This document shows, in pieces, positions 25,404 through 36,232 of a stretch of 64,000 nucleotides of DNA. This stretch comes from Seriola aureovittata (taxonomy: Eukaryota; Chordata; Actinopteri; Carangiformes; Carangidae). Numbering within the stretch: position 1 is the stretch's first letter; each line of letters opens with the position of its first letter. The notes under the pieces are model-generated. The model did not search any database. It was given only the letters and a program-made list of their open reading frames with translations, and was not told the DNA's origin. The position numbers and the translations under genes are program-made. The DNA lies in assembly GCF_021018895.1 (NCBI RefSeq), contig NC_079365.1, positions 21,440,001 to 21,504,000 of the forward strand, written 5' to 3'.

Positions 25404-28187
25404 GTGAGTTCAAATTGCCCCTAATGGAATACCTGCTATTTCATCTGTTCCCTGTGATTGTTGTGCAGCCATTTTTTGAACAAACAGAAAAAACATTTCT
25501 TATAGTCCTAGAACCTGGAGATTAAATACAGTGGAATATTTTGCTTTATTTTTTTTTCTTTTATATGTCGACAGCCTGACTTAAAAATAATCACTTTTTC
25601 TTTTTTAGAGTTTCCTTAAATATGAAGTATACAGATGATATAGTTGTTTTGAAATGTTATCCTCTATAAAAATAGAATATACACTGTGTTTAGTGTCTTT
25701 TATACACTGAAGCTGGAGTCTATCCCAGCATGCACTGGGCAGAGGGCATGGAACCACTCTGGACAGGTTTGCTAATCCATCACAGTCTACTTCAAACAGT
25801 CATAATTACATTTCTTCTACAGTAATAAGTATGAGAAAAGCAGAGTATCTGAACCAGCAAGTAAATATATCCAAATTCCACACAGGGAGAGCTGGGCCCT
25901 TCTTTCTCTTGAGCTGACAGTATCAACCATTAAGCTAACTCTGCCATCATAAAATTCAAATTCACTATATTCCAATTATGCAATCATACTCTGCACACTC
26001 TATTTTCACTGCTGGCTTTTCACTGGTAAAAGCCAAGCAGAAAACGCTGCTTCATTCTGAGTGAGTTTTGGCCTCATTACAAAGGATTTATTAAGTTAGA
26101 ATGGAGGGGGAGTCCGTGCTCTTCTACAGAACATGGCAACCATGCCAGATACACTGTAGCACAGCTGGTTGTGAACAACTGGGAGACCATATGGTTGTGT
26201 TTGGACAGAGGGATTTGTGGAGTTTGGGAATAAGCCCATCTGACATACACAGGGGAGCAGCGAATTTGTCCCTGTCAATTGCAATTATTAGAACCGACCC
26301 ATAGGCTACAGTAGTTCTGAGTTTGTGTTGCATTTGCTGTTTTGCTTAATTTCTTAATGCTGTGGTTTGTTAACGTGTGGCTCGGGGCCCAGAGTGAGAC
26401 AGAGCTGCTATTGCTGCTTCTTGTACATGATTCCTAAAGTTTATTTAGATATCTCTGACAACAAATATGTCTGTCACAAAGTGAGTTTCAGTAGGATAGT
26501 GCTGTTATCTGACAGATTCCCCATGCAGATCCTTGGCTGTCTAAAAAAAGTCTCAAGAACAACTGCGTTCATCACCCATTTTTGATTCAGCACATGAAGT
26601 TTTACTGCAGTGCTGATTGACTGATTACAAGTCATGCTGATGCGCACAATGTGTTTTTGCTGAATTACTCGGGGACAGATAAAATATCGCAAATGTTGCA
26701 TGGAAGATAGACACAGAGAGTGGTGGTAGGGGGGAGAGAAAGGTAGGGATCAAGGAAGCAAGAGAGACAGAGAGTGGGAAATAGCATGAAAGACGGTGAT
26801 GGGATGAGAGACGATTTTGCTTTGCTCTGTGTTAGACTTTGTTTACTCAAGATCCCCTCATATTTGACATGTGCCTTGCTCTATTCTCCGCTTCACCAAG
26901 TTTAGCCTCTCCTTCCCTCTGACAGCTCGAACCAGGGAGGGCCTTAGGGGTGGACACACATGCCGACAACAAAACATAGAGATGGGAGAAATAGCAAAAA
27001 AATCACTGACATGCACACCTCCTTAGCTAATTCCACACTCTTTTAAGCTGATTTTAAGTATGTAGCGTGTCCACACTGGAAACGCATACTTCACAAAGCC
27101 AGTACTACTTGATTGAGTAAGATCTGCAATCAATAATACAAAAAGATTGTAGAAAGTAAATACTGTTTTTACCTTTAAAATACATTGAATTAACATACTT
27201 ATTAATGCATGCATACATACATGTACACACAGTACATATGTACATGAAATTAACATACTTATCCATTTTATACAGGAAATGGTGCTTGTGCCAACAGACA
27301 ATTAAACTTTACAAAGAGACTGTAAAATGTTTTTGTTTTTTTTGGTTTAGGTAAGCATGTTTCATTGGATTGGGTGTTTGATTGATTGGTTAAAGTTGAG
27401 CTTAAAGTACATTAAGAAACAGTAAATGTGTTTATGCTTGTGTTGTTTGCAAGTGGACTTGGTGAAAGAAACTCCGGGATAAGATAGCTGAAGGGATCAT
27501 TGTTTATTAACTAGTTTTATTCTTGAAGAAACACGTTGTTGTACGGTGTATACATTAGCTGCATTATCCATAATATATTCCATCTTGAAGAAAACAAATC
27601 ATACAGCCTAAAGCTTACATTTCTCTGCTCGCTGCTTTATTATCTGACTTTTCTTCTTCATCCTTCTTTCTCCCACTCTCTCTGTGACTCCCCCTCTTTT
27701 GCTTTTTCTCTCTCAGCCCCCCCCCACCTCCTTCAATTGCATTTAAATGCATTTGGGTCAGCGGTTCCACCTCCAAACTGTGTGAAAGTGTGTTTCTCAG
27801 TGCTCGGCTGTCTCCTGCTTCCATGTAATTGCTCTATATAATCCGTCTCACCTGTATCGATACTTTTCTTACACATAAGGTACATTCATAGAGGAAGTAA
27901 GCACGGACCTGGTGAGTAACTCAGGCCAACTCACCGCATCAGATAGTGAGATGCTTAGATGGGTATGTTCTCGTGATGAGTCACAAGGAAACAGGGTCAG
28001 TGCCATTGTCATATCGATGTTCCCGTGAACATCGTAGTCTGACCCTGCTTAGTTCTCTGCAGTGGTTCTTCCTGTCTTTCTCCTCTCCCCCAGCGGAGTG
28101 ACAAAGTGTTAGTGATTCAATGACAAGGTCACGGACCCTGGTCTTGGCATCAACAAGCTCTTTGTCTGCCCCTCTGGCCACTGACCA

Positions 28188-28200
28188 TTGCCGTGGCAAC
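28188..28200. promoter_or_regulatory. Candidate RFX X-box
   Basis: TTGCCGTGGCAAC is a near-perfect palindrome of the X-box type bound by RFX factors (GTTGCC, short spacer, GGCAAC). Motif only; no evidence of use. Confidence 0.3.
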
Positions 28201-30044
28201 AATGTAGAAAAGAGTAACCAACGACGAGGAGCTTGTTCCAGTGTCTTCACAAGAGGTTTGATCTGAATCTCAAGCACAAAAAGAGACACACTAGACACAG
28301 CAAATCTCCACAGTGGGAAGTGGAAGAGCTCCTCCTAAGTAGAGAGGCTTTTTTATTATTATTATAAAGGTCTTAGTAGACCTTCACCTGAAGTGGGATT
28401 TCTCTTGCTAACACTTAACAGAACAGTGGAGAAGCGATGCGATCAAAGATAATGCACTGTGGAGATGCCTTCTCATAGCTCCGCAGCAAAGTGAAAGAAA
28501 CAGTATACTTCATCAGCACTTTACCTTGACAATGCTTTGCTTTGATGTGTTTCTCCCTGACTTATGAATTCATTTAGCAGAACTGCTGTTTGAGAGAAAT
28601 ATGTCACAGAAAAAAGAACACGAGGAAGAAATGGAAAAGGGGTGGTGGGGGTGGTGGTGGTGGTGGTAGAAAGAGAGATGGAGAAACTGCGCAGGGGAAT
28701 AATTCGGCTAATGGAGTGACTGTTTGGATATTCAGCAGAAGTAGGAACGGAGATTATGATCTTGCAATTAGCGTAACAAGGTTTTATTGATTGGCTGCCG
28801 CTGTAGCGTCTTTGCTGCCAAGACGCTGCATGTGGTTTTAACATGCACAGTGTGTGTGTGTAGCCCAGCCAGTCACACTAGTCCCACTACAAGTGGAGCA
28901 GAATCCAGCTCAGCGTTTACCTCCGAGCTGTGGCCATTTCCTGAGCATCAAAGCTGAAATATTATGGATTGCCGAGTTGAAAGGGTCTGTTTGAATGCCC
29001 GATGATAAAGTGGACTACATTTGCATTTTCCGCTCACTTTTAAGTTAATGCATTGCCCTCCTTCCCCTTTTAGTAAAAATGCAGGTATGAAAAGGCAGCT
29101 CCTGGTAACGACTGATTTGAAAGTTTGTCTGCCTGTTTTACATGTTGGGACACAAATCATGATTTAACGGTAAGTTTTGATGCTATTTCTCATCTCGGAT
29201 ATTATGTTGTAAGTCCATGCTGGCAAGGATTGTGCTGGCCCCTCGGGTGTTGTAATCGTAATTAGGGAGGTGTTCAAGTGCCAGCAGCAGATCTGTGAGA
29301 CACACAGAAGCAGAGACAGATCGCAGTTTGATAGAAAGTCTTTTATATATATATATATATATATGGCAGCAAACAGATGTGATTATTATTAAGTTTGTAC
29401 AACACAGTGACAGACTGAACTCATAATGAGGTCTCCATCTTATTTTTTATTCTTCGAAAATGCTTTCAGTGAAAGATTTAGTGGTGTAAGAGCTGTTGTT
29501 AACAGATTTGAAGAGATATGTCTGTTGAGTTTTAGTGCCTAAACTTCTAGAAACTCCAGTCTGATAAATACGATTAAGTCATCCTCTACGGCTCCCATGT
29601 GTCTCTCATCTTTCCCCCATATGTTTCTGATGAACCATTGTAGAACATGATCCCACAGTCTTTTATGTCCAACCTTTGACAAATCTATCACCTCGTCCCT
29701 CTATGCTCTGAATTAAAGGCCCATTCCACCTTTCCAGTTTAGATGAGTAATTCTCTTGTTTGGCTGCAGCCCAAAGCCCAGCCAGCATGTCTGGATCCTT
29801 GGCGGAGCGTGATTGGTCGGGTTCAGCCGTGTGTGACTGACAGGAAGCCCTCTGATTGGGGGAGACGGTATCTTCGGATCGTTGCGCTGATTAAAGCCTT
29901 GCGGCGGCGTTTTGTAAACTCCGGCCGTTTGGGGTCCCTGCACCAGCGCCCTGGCCCTGCTGGTCTGAATTACAGCTCGGCCGCATTAGTCTGATTTACA
30001 GCTTCCTCCTGCTGTTTAGATTGGAGCTGGGGACCAGAGTGGCA

Positions 30045-30510
30045 AGCTCCTCCTTCCCCATGCTTCCACCTGCCCCCTCCTCTTCCTATTGATTCTCCCA
30101 CTTTGTGCCTCACCCTCTACTCGTCACCCCAATCTTTCCAATCCCCCGCCTCTTCCCCTTTTTATGCCACCTCACCTTGTTTATCTCATTTACACGCCCC
30201 CCCTTCCTTCTTTCCACCAGTCCTTCTGCTCTTCTACCTCCCCATTCCCCTCTCTACCCAACTCCCCCTTTTTGTATGTCCTTCTGCCTTTTCTGCCTTC
30301 CTTCCACCTCCCTATAACCCATCTCCCCACTCTCCCCCTCCACTGTTCCCTCTTCATCCTCCTTTTCTCAAATGTTTCCCCGCACCTCTGACAACATCCC
30401 TTCACCTTTCCTACCCAGCACCTCTCCCACCTGCCCCCTCCCCTCTCTCTGCCAACCTCTCTCTCTCCCTCTCTCTCTCTCTCTGTCTCTCTTTCTCTCT
30501 CTCTCATTCC
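30045..30510 (+). repeat. Long polypyrimidine-rich tract
   Basis: The + strand is dominated by C and T for about 450 bp, with CTCTCT runs at the 3' end (30459-30505). It produces Pro/Ser/Leu-rich reading frames on + and Arg/Glu-rich frames on -, all artefacts of composition. Such tracts can form triplex DNA. Confidence 0.8.
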
Positions 30511-30686
30511 CTCCCTACATCTTTTGTGAAAATGAAAACAAAGAGCAGCCTGCCAAAATATTTCTATAGCTGTTCGCTGACGAAGCAGGGAGCGGAGACA
30601 AAGCAAAAAGATGTGCAGGCATATTTGTCGCGGCAGCAGAAAGATGGAAAGCTCTCTCCCCATGGCCTTTTTACAGTCATTTGGAC

Positions 30687-30738
30687 ACCCCCCCCCACCC
30701 CCACCACCCCCACCACCACCACCACCACCACCACCACC
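30687..30738. repeat. C run and (CCA)n microsatellite
   Basis: A ten-base C run leads into CCACC units and then eleven or so ACC trinucleotides. The polyproline and polythreonine frames across it are not genes. Confidence 0.93.
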
Positions 30739-31392
30739 TCACCCTCCTCTCACGCTCTTGGCCCGTTCAAAAGCCCTCTGTTTGAAATACTCATCTGACA
30801 TGGCACCATGTATAAATGCACAGCTGTATATTTGTGTAAGGCCCTCGCTCTGCCAAGCTGTCCATCCCCCTGTTGCCCCAGGTGATCAGATGAAACTAAT
30901 GGCAACCTTAATGTGTTTGTCTAGGCCTCTCAGCCCACTGGATAGAATGATGAGCGACCAAACACTCACTCTTGTTCTAGCTCACATGCCGAACTATTAT
31001 AAAAGACATGAAATGGTGAATGTCTGTTTTCATAACCACAGAGATTTTCTATCTCTTTAAAAAATAAAACTTAAGAGAGGTTGCCTTTAACTACTTTTCC
31101 CTCATAGCCGTGAAAAAAAAACTATGGGTTATTAGAGAGGAAAATGTTCCATTGAACCAAGATTTGTTAGCAAAAAATACTTGGTTAATTATTGATATAG
31201 TATCTTCAAGATATGAGGAAAGCCCTGAGCTGACATCAATCCATGTTGGCTGAGGCTATTTCCTCTGTTTGCAGGAAGTTGAAACGAGGTAATATCATTT
31301 TTCTTATTAAGCAACACACAGCAAAGATATTAGTACAAAGCCTTGGGCAAACAGCCCAACAGCAGTGTATTTTTAGATTATATTTATATATT

Positions 31393-31437
31393 TGTGTTGC
31401 ACTAAGAAAGGATTAAAACCTTTCTTAGTGCAACACA
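31393..31437. repeat. Perfect inverted repeat, 19-bp arms and 7-nt loop
   Basis: The left arm, 31393-31411, is TGTGTTGCACTAAGAAAGG. The right arm, 31419-31437, is its exact reverse complement. The loop is ATTAAAA. Pairing breaks beyond position 31393. It may be a recent duplication or a fold-back; the stem is short for a vertebrate microRNA precursor. Confidence 0.9.
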
Positions 31438-31544
31438 GGTGGAGTTAAACATGTAAGACAATACAGTATTCACTTTTCTGTGCCCGACCAGTCCTGATGC
31501 CACCCAGCAGCTATTAGTAGTTGAATTAACAAGAGTAAGCGTCT

Positions 31545-31910
31545 ATGCTAGCAGCCTCACAGAGCTGCTAGCATGGCTAACATGCTGACAGACATAGGAT
31601 TTTAGCATAGCATTTTAGCGTGCTCACATTTGCTGACTAGCAATAAACACAAAGTTCAGCTGAGACCAATGGGAACATCATTTTGAAGGTATTCGGTCAT
31701 AAAGTAAAGTATTGAGCAATTTAAAAAGCAGACATGATGTTGGTGCGGACACTTTGTGCTACTGTCTGTACCAAATTTCATGGCAATCCATCCAATAGTG
31801 GTGGAGCCAGTTCATAAAAAGACAAAAATGTCAACCTCATGGTGGTGCCAGAGAAAAAGCCAGACACTGCCATGCCCGGAGGCGCACTGCTAACGTTGCT
31901 AAAAACGACA
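31545..31910 (+). repeat. Dispersed teleost repeat (CCATCCAATAGTTGTTGAG type), copy 2
   Basis: It starts with alternating 'gctagcatggctaacatgct' text, then 'caataaacacaaagttcagc', 'ggtattcggtcataaagtaa', 'accaaatttcatggcaatcc', 'cctcatggtggtgccagaga' and a 'ctgctaacgttgctaaaaa' end. The central phrases match 24545-24900. Confidence 0.6.
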
Positions 31911-32253
31911 ACAGTCAGGCCCGTTTAACTGTACTTGTTTGGGATTTAACTCTGACATCTGAGTTGCGGATATGCTGCGATGGTGGAGGCCCCTTCGTGG
32001 ACACTTTTGTGATGCATCAAGTATGAGTTGCGGTGCAGAGCTCTAGTGAGAGACAGGGAGGTTCATTGACACTGGAGAGCTGTCTCCTCCACTCCCCTCC
32101 ATTCCATTCCCCACCAGCCTCTTATTAACAATGGCACCAAGAGTACGAGGGTCCAGATGTTAGTCTCCTGCTCCCACCAGCTGTGCCAGCCTCCGATACA
32201 CAGCCTCATTGACTCTGAACCAGGGAGGGGAGACACTTAAGAACACACTGACA

Positions 32254-32255
<2 letters not shown>

Positions 32256-32290
<35 letters not shown>
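32256..32290. repeat. (CA)n microsatellite
   Basis: A pure CA run followed by GAAAGAAAGAGA and a short AG run. Confidence 0.95.
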
Positions 32291-32298
<8 letters not shown>

Positions 32299-34854
32299 GA
32301 GATAGAGAGAGAGAGCAGACAGTAGGTTTTTGTTTAAAAACAAAAACAAAACCAAAAAAAAAAAAAAAAAAAATCAGGGATACCTACAAAATGTGCACAA
32401 AAGATTTCAAAAGCTATTACTCTCAGTTTTGTTCAGGCAGAAATGAATGTAGATACACATTCCATACACACACACACACACCCCAACCACATGCACTTTA
32501 CACCCTCCTTCTCCTGGTGTAAAGCAGAGTTATTTGTGGGTGACAGGATCCTAACAATTCTCAGAATAATGCACATTTGTTTGGATGACTGCGCCATCAG
32601 CGCTCCCTTTGTTATTTTCAACATTGTTAGAGTCAGTCAGTACAGATCCACCAACCCTTTATTGTGCTGTGTTTTTTTGTTTTTTTTTGTCCATTTACTT
32701 GTTCTTATAACAATAATTAGTTTTGTCATTCAGACACAGACGTACCATTGTCTACATGCTAATAATGATTTTGACAGTGAGCAAAGAAAAGTAGATAACT
32801 AAAGAGTCATTAAAAATTTAAAGACAGTTGACCGGCTGCTGTGTTTTCTTGTTTTTTTGTGTTTTTTTTTTTTTTTTTTTGGCCTTGTCAAATCTCCGGG
32901 CAGCTTCTGTGTGGTCAGCAGTAGCAGTGGCTGTTGTTAAGCCTTGCAGAACAGTTAGTGGTACGCCAATGAGCAAAGTTAAAAAAGGCCTCCCTCTCCA
33001 GGAGACATGGCTGCTCTGAACAGAAGAGACAGAGGAGACTGGAAATAATACTGTATGTCTGCCAATGTAACATCGTAATCCTAGATTCACCCTGTCAGGC
33101 AATAAGTTTGATTATGGTCCTCATTTGAAATGTTGGAGTCATCTCTCTCTCTCTCTCTCTCTCTCTGTCCCCCCCACCACCACCACCTCCTCTTTCCTTC
33201 TCTGCTCCCTCCACCCCTCCCTCCACTCTCGCACTCGCACCCCCACCACCGTCACCCACAGCAGTATCAACATCGGCATCACAATCACTCTAGATGACTA
33301 TTGGGAAACCTGAGCTATCTTGTGCACCCATGGTTTGTTTTCCGACCGCATTAGTGGAGATCACAGTTGAGTTTTCACTGACAGTGGGCAGCATCTGCAT
33401 ATCATTACTACCACAAGGTCCTGAGCTCCTCTCTGTGCATATGACGCAAGAAGAAAACATAAATACATGATTATTTATTAAACAATAAAACCTGTTGTTA
33501 TTAATCCCGCTTTAAAATAATAACTTAGCTGATTTTTTTTGCCACTGTTACATATCTATTCTGTTCCATTCCATTTCCATTTGGGAGCTATTTAAATGTT
33601 GTTTGTGTTCCACTTGAATGTACAGCAATAATGATGTGGTTGTTGTTGCTGACAGCACTTCTCCATTAGTCTCCTCTCTTGCCAAAATCAAGTGCTATTA
33701 GACTGTGAGGAAGAAACAGAGACAGAGAGAGAAAAGAGAGAGAAGTAGAAAAACAAGAGAGAAGAGGGTCAGTGACACATTTTCGGTGAATCAAACTGAT
33801 AAAGAAAGAAAAATGGAGGGTAAAAGTAAGATATTAGACGCAGAAAGCAGTTAACGTCTGGGCACTTGCATCAGTTTGCAGAGTAAAAAAGAAAGCGTGC
33901 GAGAGACAGACAGAAATGGAGGCACAAGGGAGGTTGTGTTTATTATTTGATAAAGCCTCCCTTATAACCTCAGCATGTTGTGCAATAGCTCTGGCTCTCC
34001 TTCAACTCTGTGGTGTGCCACTTCAAATTAGTCGCTTGTGGAGAGGGCCTGCCCCGTCTTTGCAAAATGCATTAGTACGCCACTCAGAGCTTCATACAGC
34101 CTAGGGTTAAACACAAATTATATCATTTCTGTCATCCAATCAAATCACACTGACCCATTGACCTGCGAGATGAGTCAAATGCATAATGAAATATGACATG
34201 GCACAAAAGCTCTGATTTTAATCTGCTCTGACACGCGATCAGATGAGGATGACCTCCTGACCTTGACTGAGAAGTGAGACGAGCACAGGGAACAGGATAC
34301 ACGAGGGAGAAGAGGGGAAGGAAACATAAAAGAAAAGGGGGGATATATATGCATTTAGAAAGGCTGGTTTTAGTCAATGGGAGGTTAGTTAGTAATCAGC
34401 TCAGTATCTTGGGTGAATGGGGCCATCTGTATCTTTGGACTTCGGATGGTTGGTGCTCGCCTTAATTATTCTCCCCATTCCCCCAATATTTCCCTCCTAT
34501 AATGATAAATAAAAAAGCATTTTTGTCACAGAGCAGCATCATTTCTGTCACATAGCTGTGGCTGGTGCTGAGGAGATAGTAGCTGGATTTTATTTCCTAG
34601 AAAAAGTGCGCCTTTGACAATACTTTTTTCCAGTCTCACCACCCAAGCTGCCTCCCCATCTCTCTCTCTCTCTCTCTCTCTCCCCCACCTTCTACTCTTC
34701 CCACCCTCCCATCCCATTCATTCACCGGACAGAAACCTAGTACACAGTAGTTTAGCATCCCCATCCCCACCGCACCCTTTCATGATTTCCAAACAGTAAC
34801 ATAGTGACAGATAAATAATGCAGCCGGGCTGTTTTAGGGAGAGATGAGATGACA

Positions 34855-34901
34855 GGGGAATGGGAGGGTGGGGGTGAGGGGGTGGGGGGGTGATCCGGGG
34901 G
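34855..34901 (+). repeat. G-quadruplex-prone G-rich tract
   Basis: Successive G runs of 4, 3, 3, 5, 5, 7 and 5 bases are separated by 1 to 5 other bases. This satisfies the usual four-run G-quadruplex pattern several times over on the strand that would be transcribed as intron RNA. Confidence 0.8.
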
Positions 34902-35175
34902 TTTGTGTAGCAGGGACCAGAACTGTTTAGGGCTCTGCAAGGCACAGGACGTGGCTGGGGTTGGGCCAGGCAAGGGAGGAAGAGGAGAGTGGAGGTGTAG
35001 GGTGGCTGTAACTGGATCTTCAGGCCCCCCCCCCCCTCTCTCTTTGGCCTCTGCTAGTGAAGGGTTTGTGGTGTGTTGATACCCCCTGACATGATATTGT
35101 AGCAGAAGAACAGCTATGGCTTTAATTAAGCCTGAGTTGACGGAAAGAGATGGATGGGTAACGAGAGGGGAAGAG

Positions 35176-35206
<31 letters not shown>

Positions 35207-35924
35207 AGAAAGAGGAGTATCAAAAACAAACAGCCCAATAAACAGAAATAGCAGAACTGTTTATGCCGTTCAGATTAATAAGTGATCTTTGTAGTCTGAC
35301 AGGCACTATTTGCCTCTGCTGTTACACTAAAACAAGAGCTCTGTGTACACTAGTAAACAGGATCATTCATAAATATACAGTATAATCTTCCTTTGGGAGA
35401 GCGATGGCAGAGTGAATGAAAATAGATGATGCTCTCAAATTCTTCCAGAAGATAAATCCAGCATCTTCTTTGCAAACCGGACTGCGTGGAAAGGAGAGAT
35501 AACGGGGCCTGACTCTGTCTCTGTGTTTGGAGTGCTGCGCGGCGGATACGGGGAAGGTGTTGGAACGGAGAGTGTCGGAGGTGATGGAAGTGGTAGTGTG
35601 TGTGTGGGGGATTTTAAGCATAAATCACCACTGTGACAAAGCTCTCCAATAGGCAGATAAGTGCACATTAGTGGTAAGGCAGATCTGTCATCGTCTGTCT
35701 CCGAGCTGCCGGTCCCGCCCTCCCCCTGAAACAAACGCTGACTTGGGAGGACTCCAAACTCTGTGCGTCTGTGTGGCACTCAAGTAACGGGGCGAGTGTG
35801 ACGTGATGCCTAAGTTTGTAAGAGGAAATTTTTCACAGTGTGTGGGCCACCTGTCAAAATAATGTTTTATATAATGCCATTCCTTTTAAGGTAATATACT
35901 ATGAAACCAGCAAATAATACAAAC

Positions 35925-36232
35925 AGGGCTGCAACTAATCAATTAACCGTTCAGTCTGTGAAATGTCCAAAAATAGCAGGAAAAATTTCCCAGAGCCCAA
36001 GGTGACGTCTTAAAATTGCTTTTTTTAGTCCAAGCAACAACACAATATTGAATTTAGAGTGACATAAAACACAGAAAATCCTCTCATTCGAGAAGCTGAA
36101 AGCAGAAAATGTGAGTTTTTTTGTTGAATAATGCCTTAAAAGGTTCATCAATTATCTATATAGTTGCAAAATCATTCTAATTAACTTTAATTAATTGACT
36201 AAGTGATTACTCGACTAATTAATTCAGCTATA
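35925..36232 (+). repeat. GGGCTGCAACTAA-type MITE-like repeat, copy
   Basis: It begins AGGGCTGCAACTAATC, contains 'agagcccaaggtgacgtctt' and 'cattcgagaagctgaaagca', and ends in 'tactcgactaattaattcag'. It is about 308 bp with the same order as 15976-16322 but no clear terminal match at the right end. Confidence 0.65.

Noticed and set aside
30103..30798. 231-codon plus-strand frame rich in Pro, Ser and Leu
   Set aside because: It arises from the pyrimidine tract and CCA repeat; no domain, no coding pattern, and low complexity throughout.
31393..31437. Calling the perfect hairpin a microRNA precursor
   Set aside because: The 19-bp stem and AT-rich 7-nt loop are too short for a typical vertebrate pre-miRNA, and no known seed was recognised.
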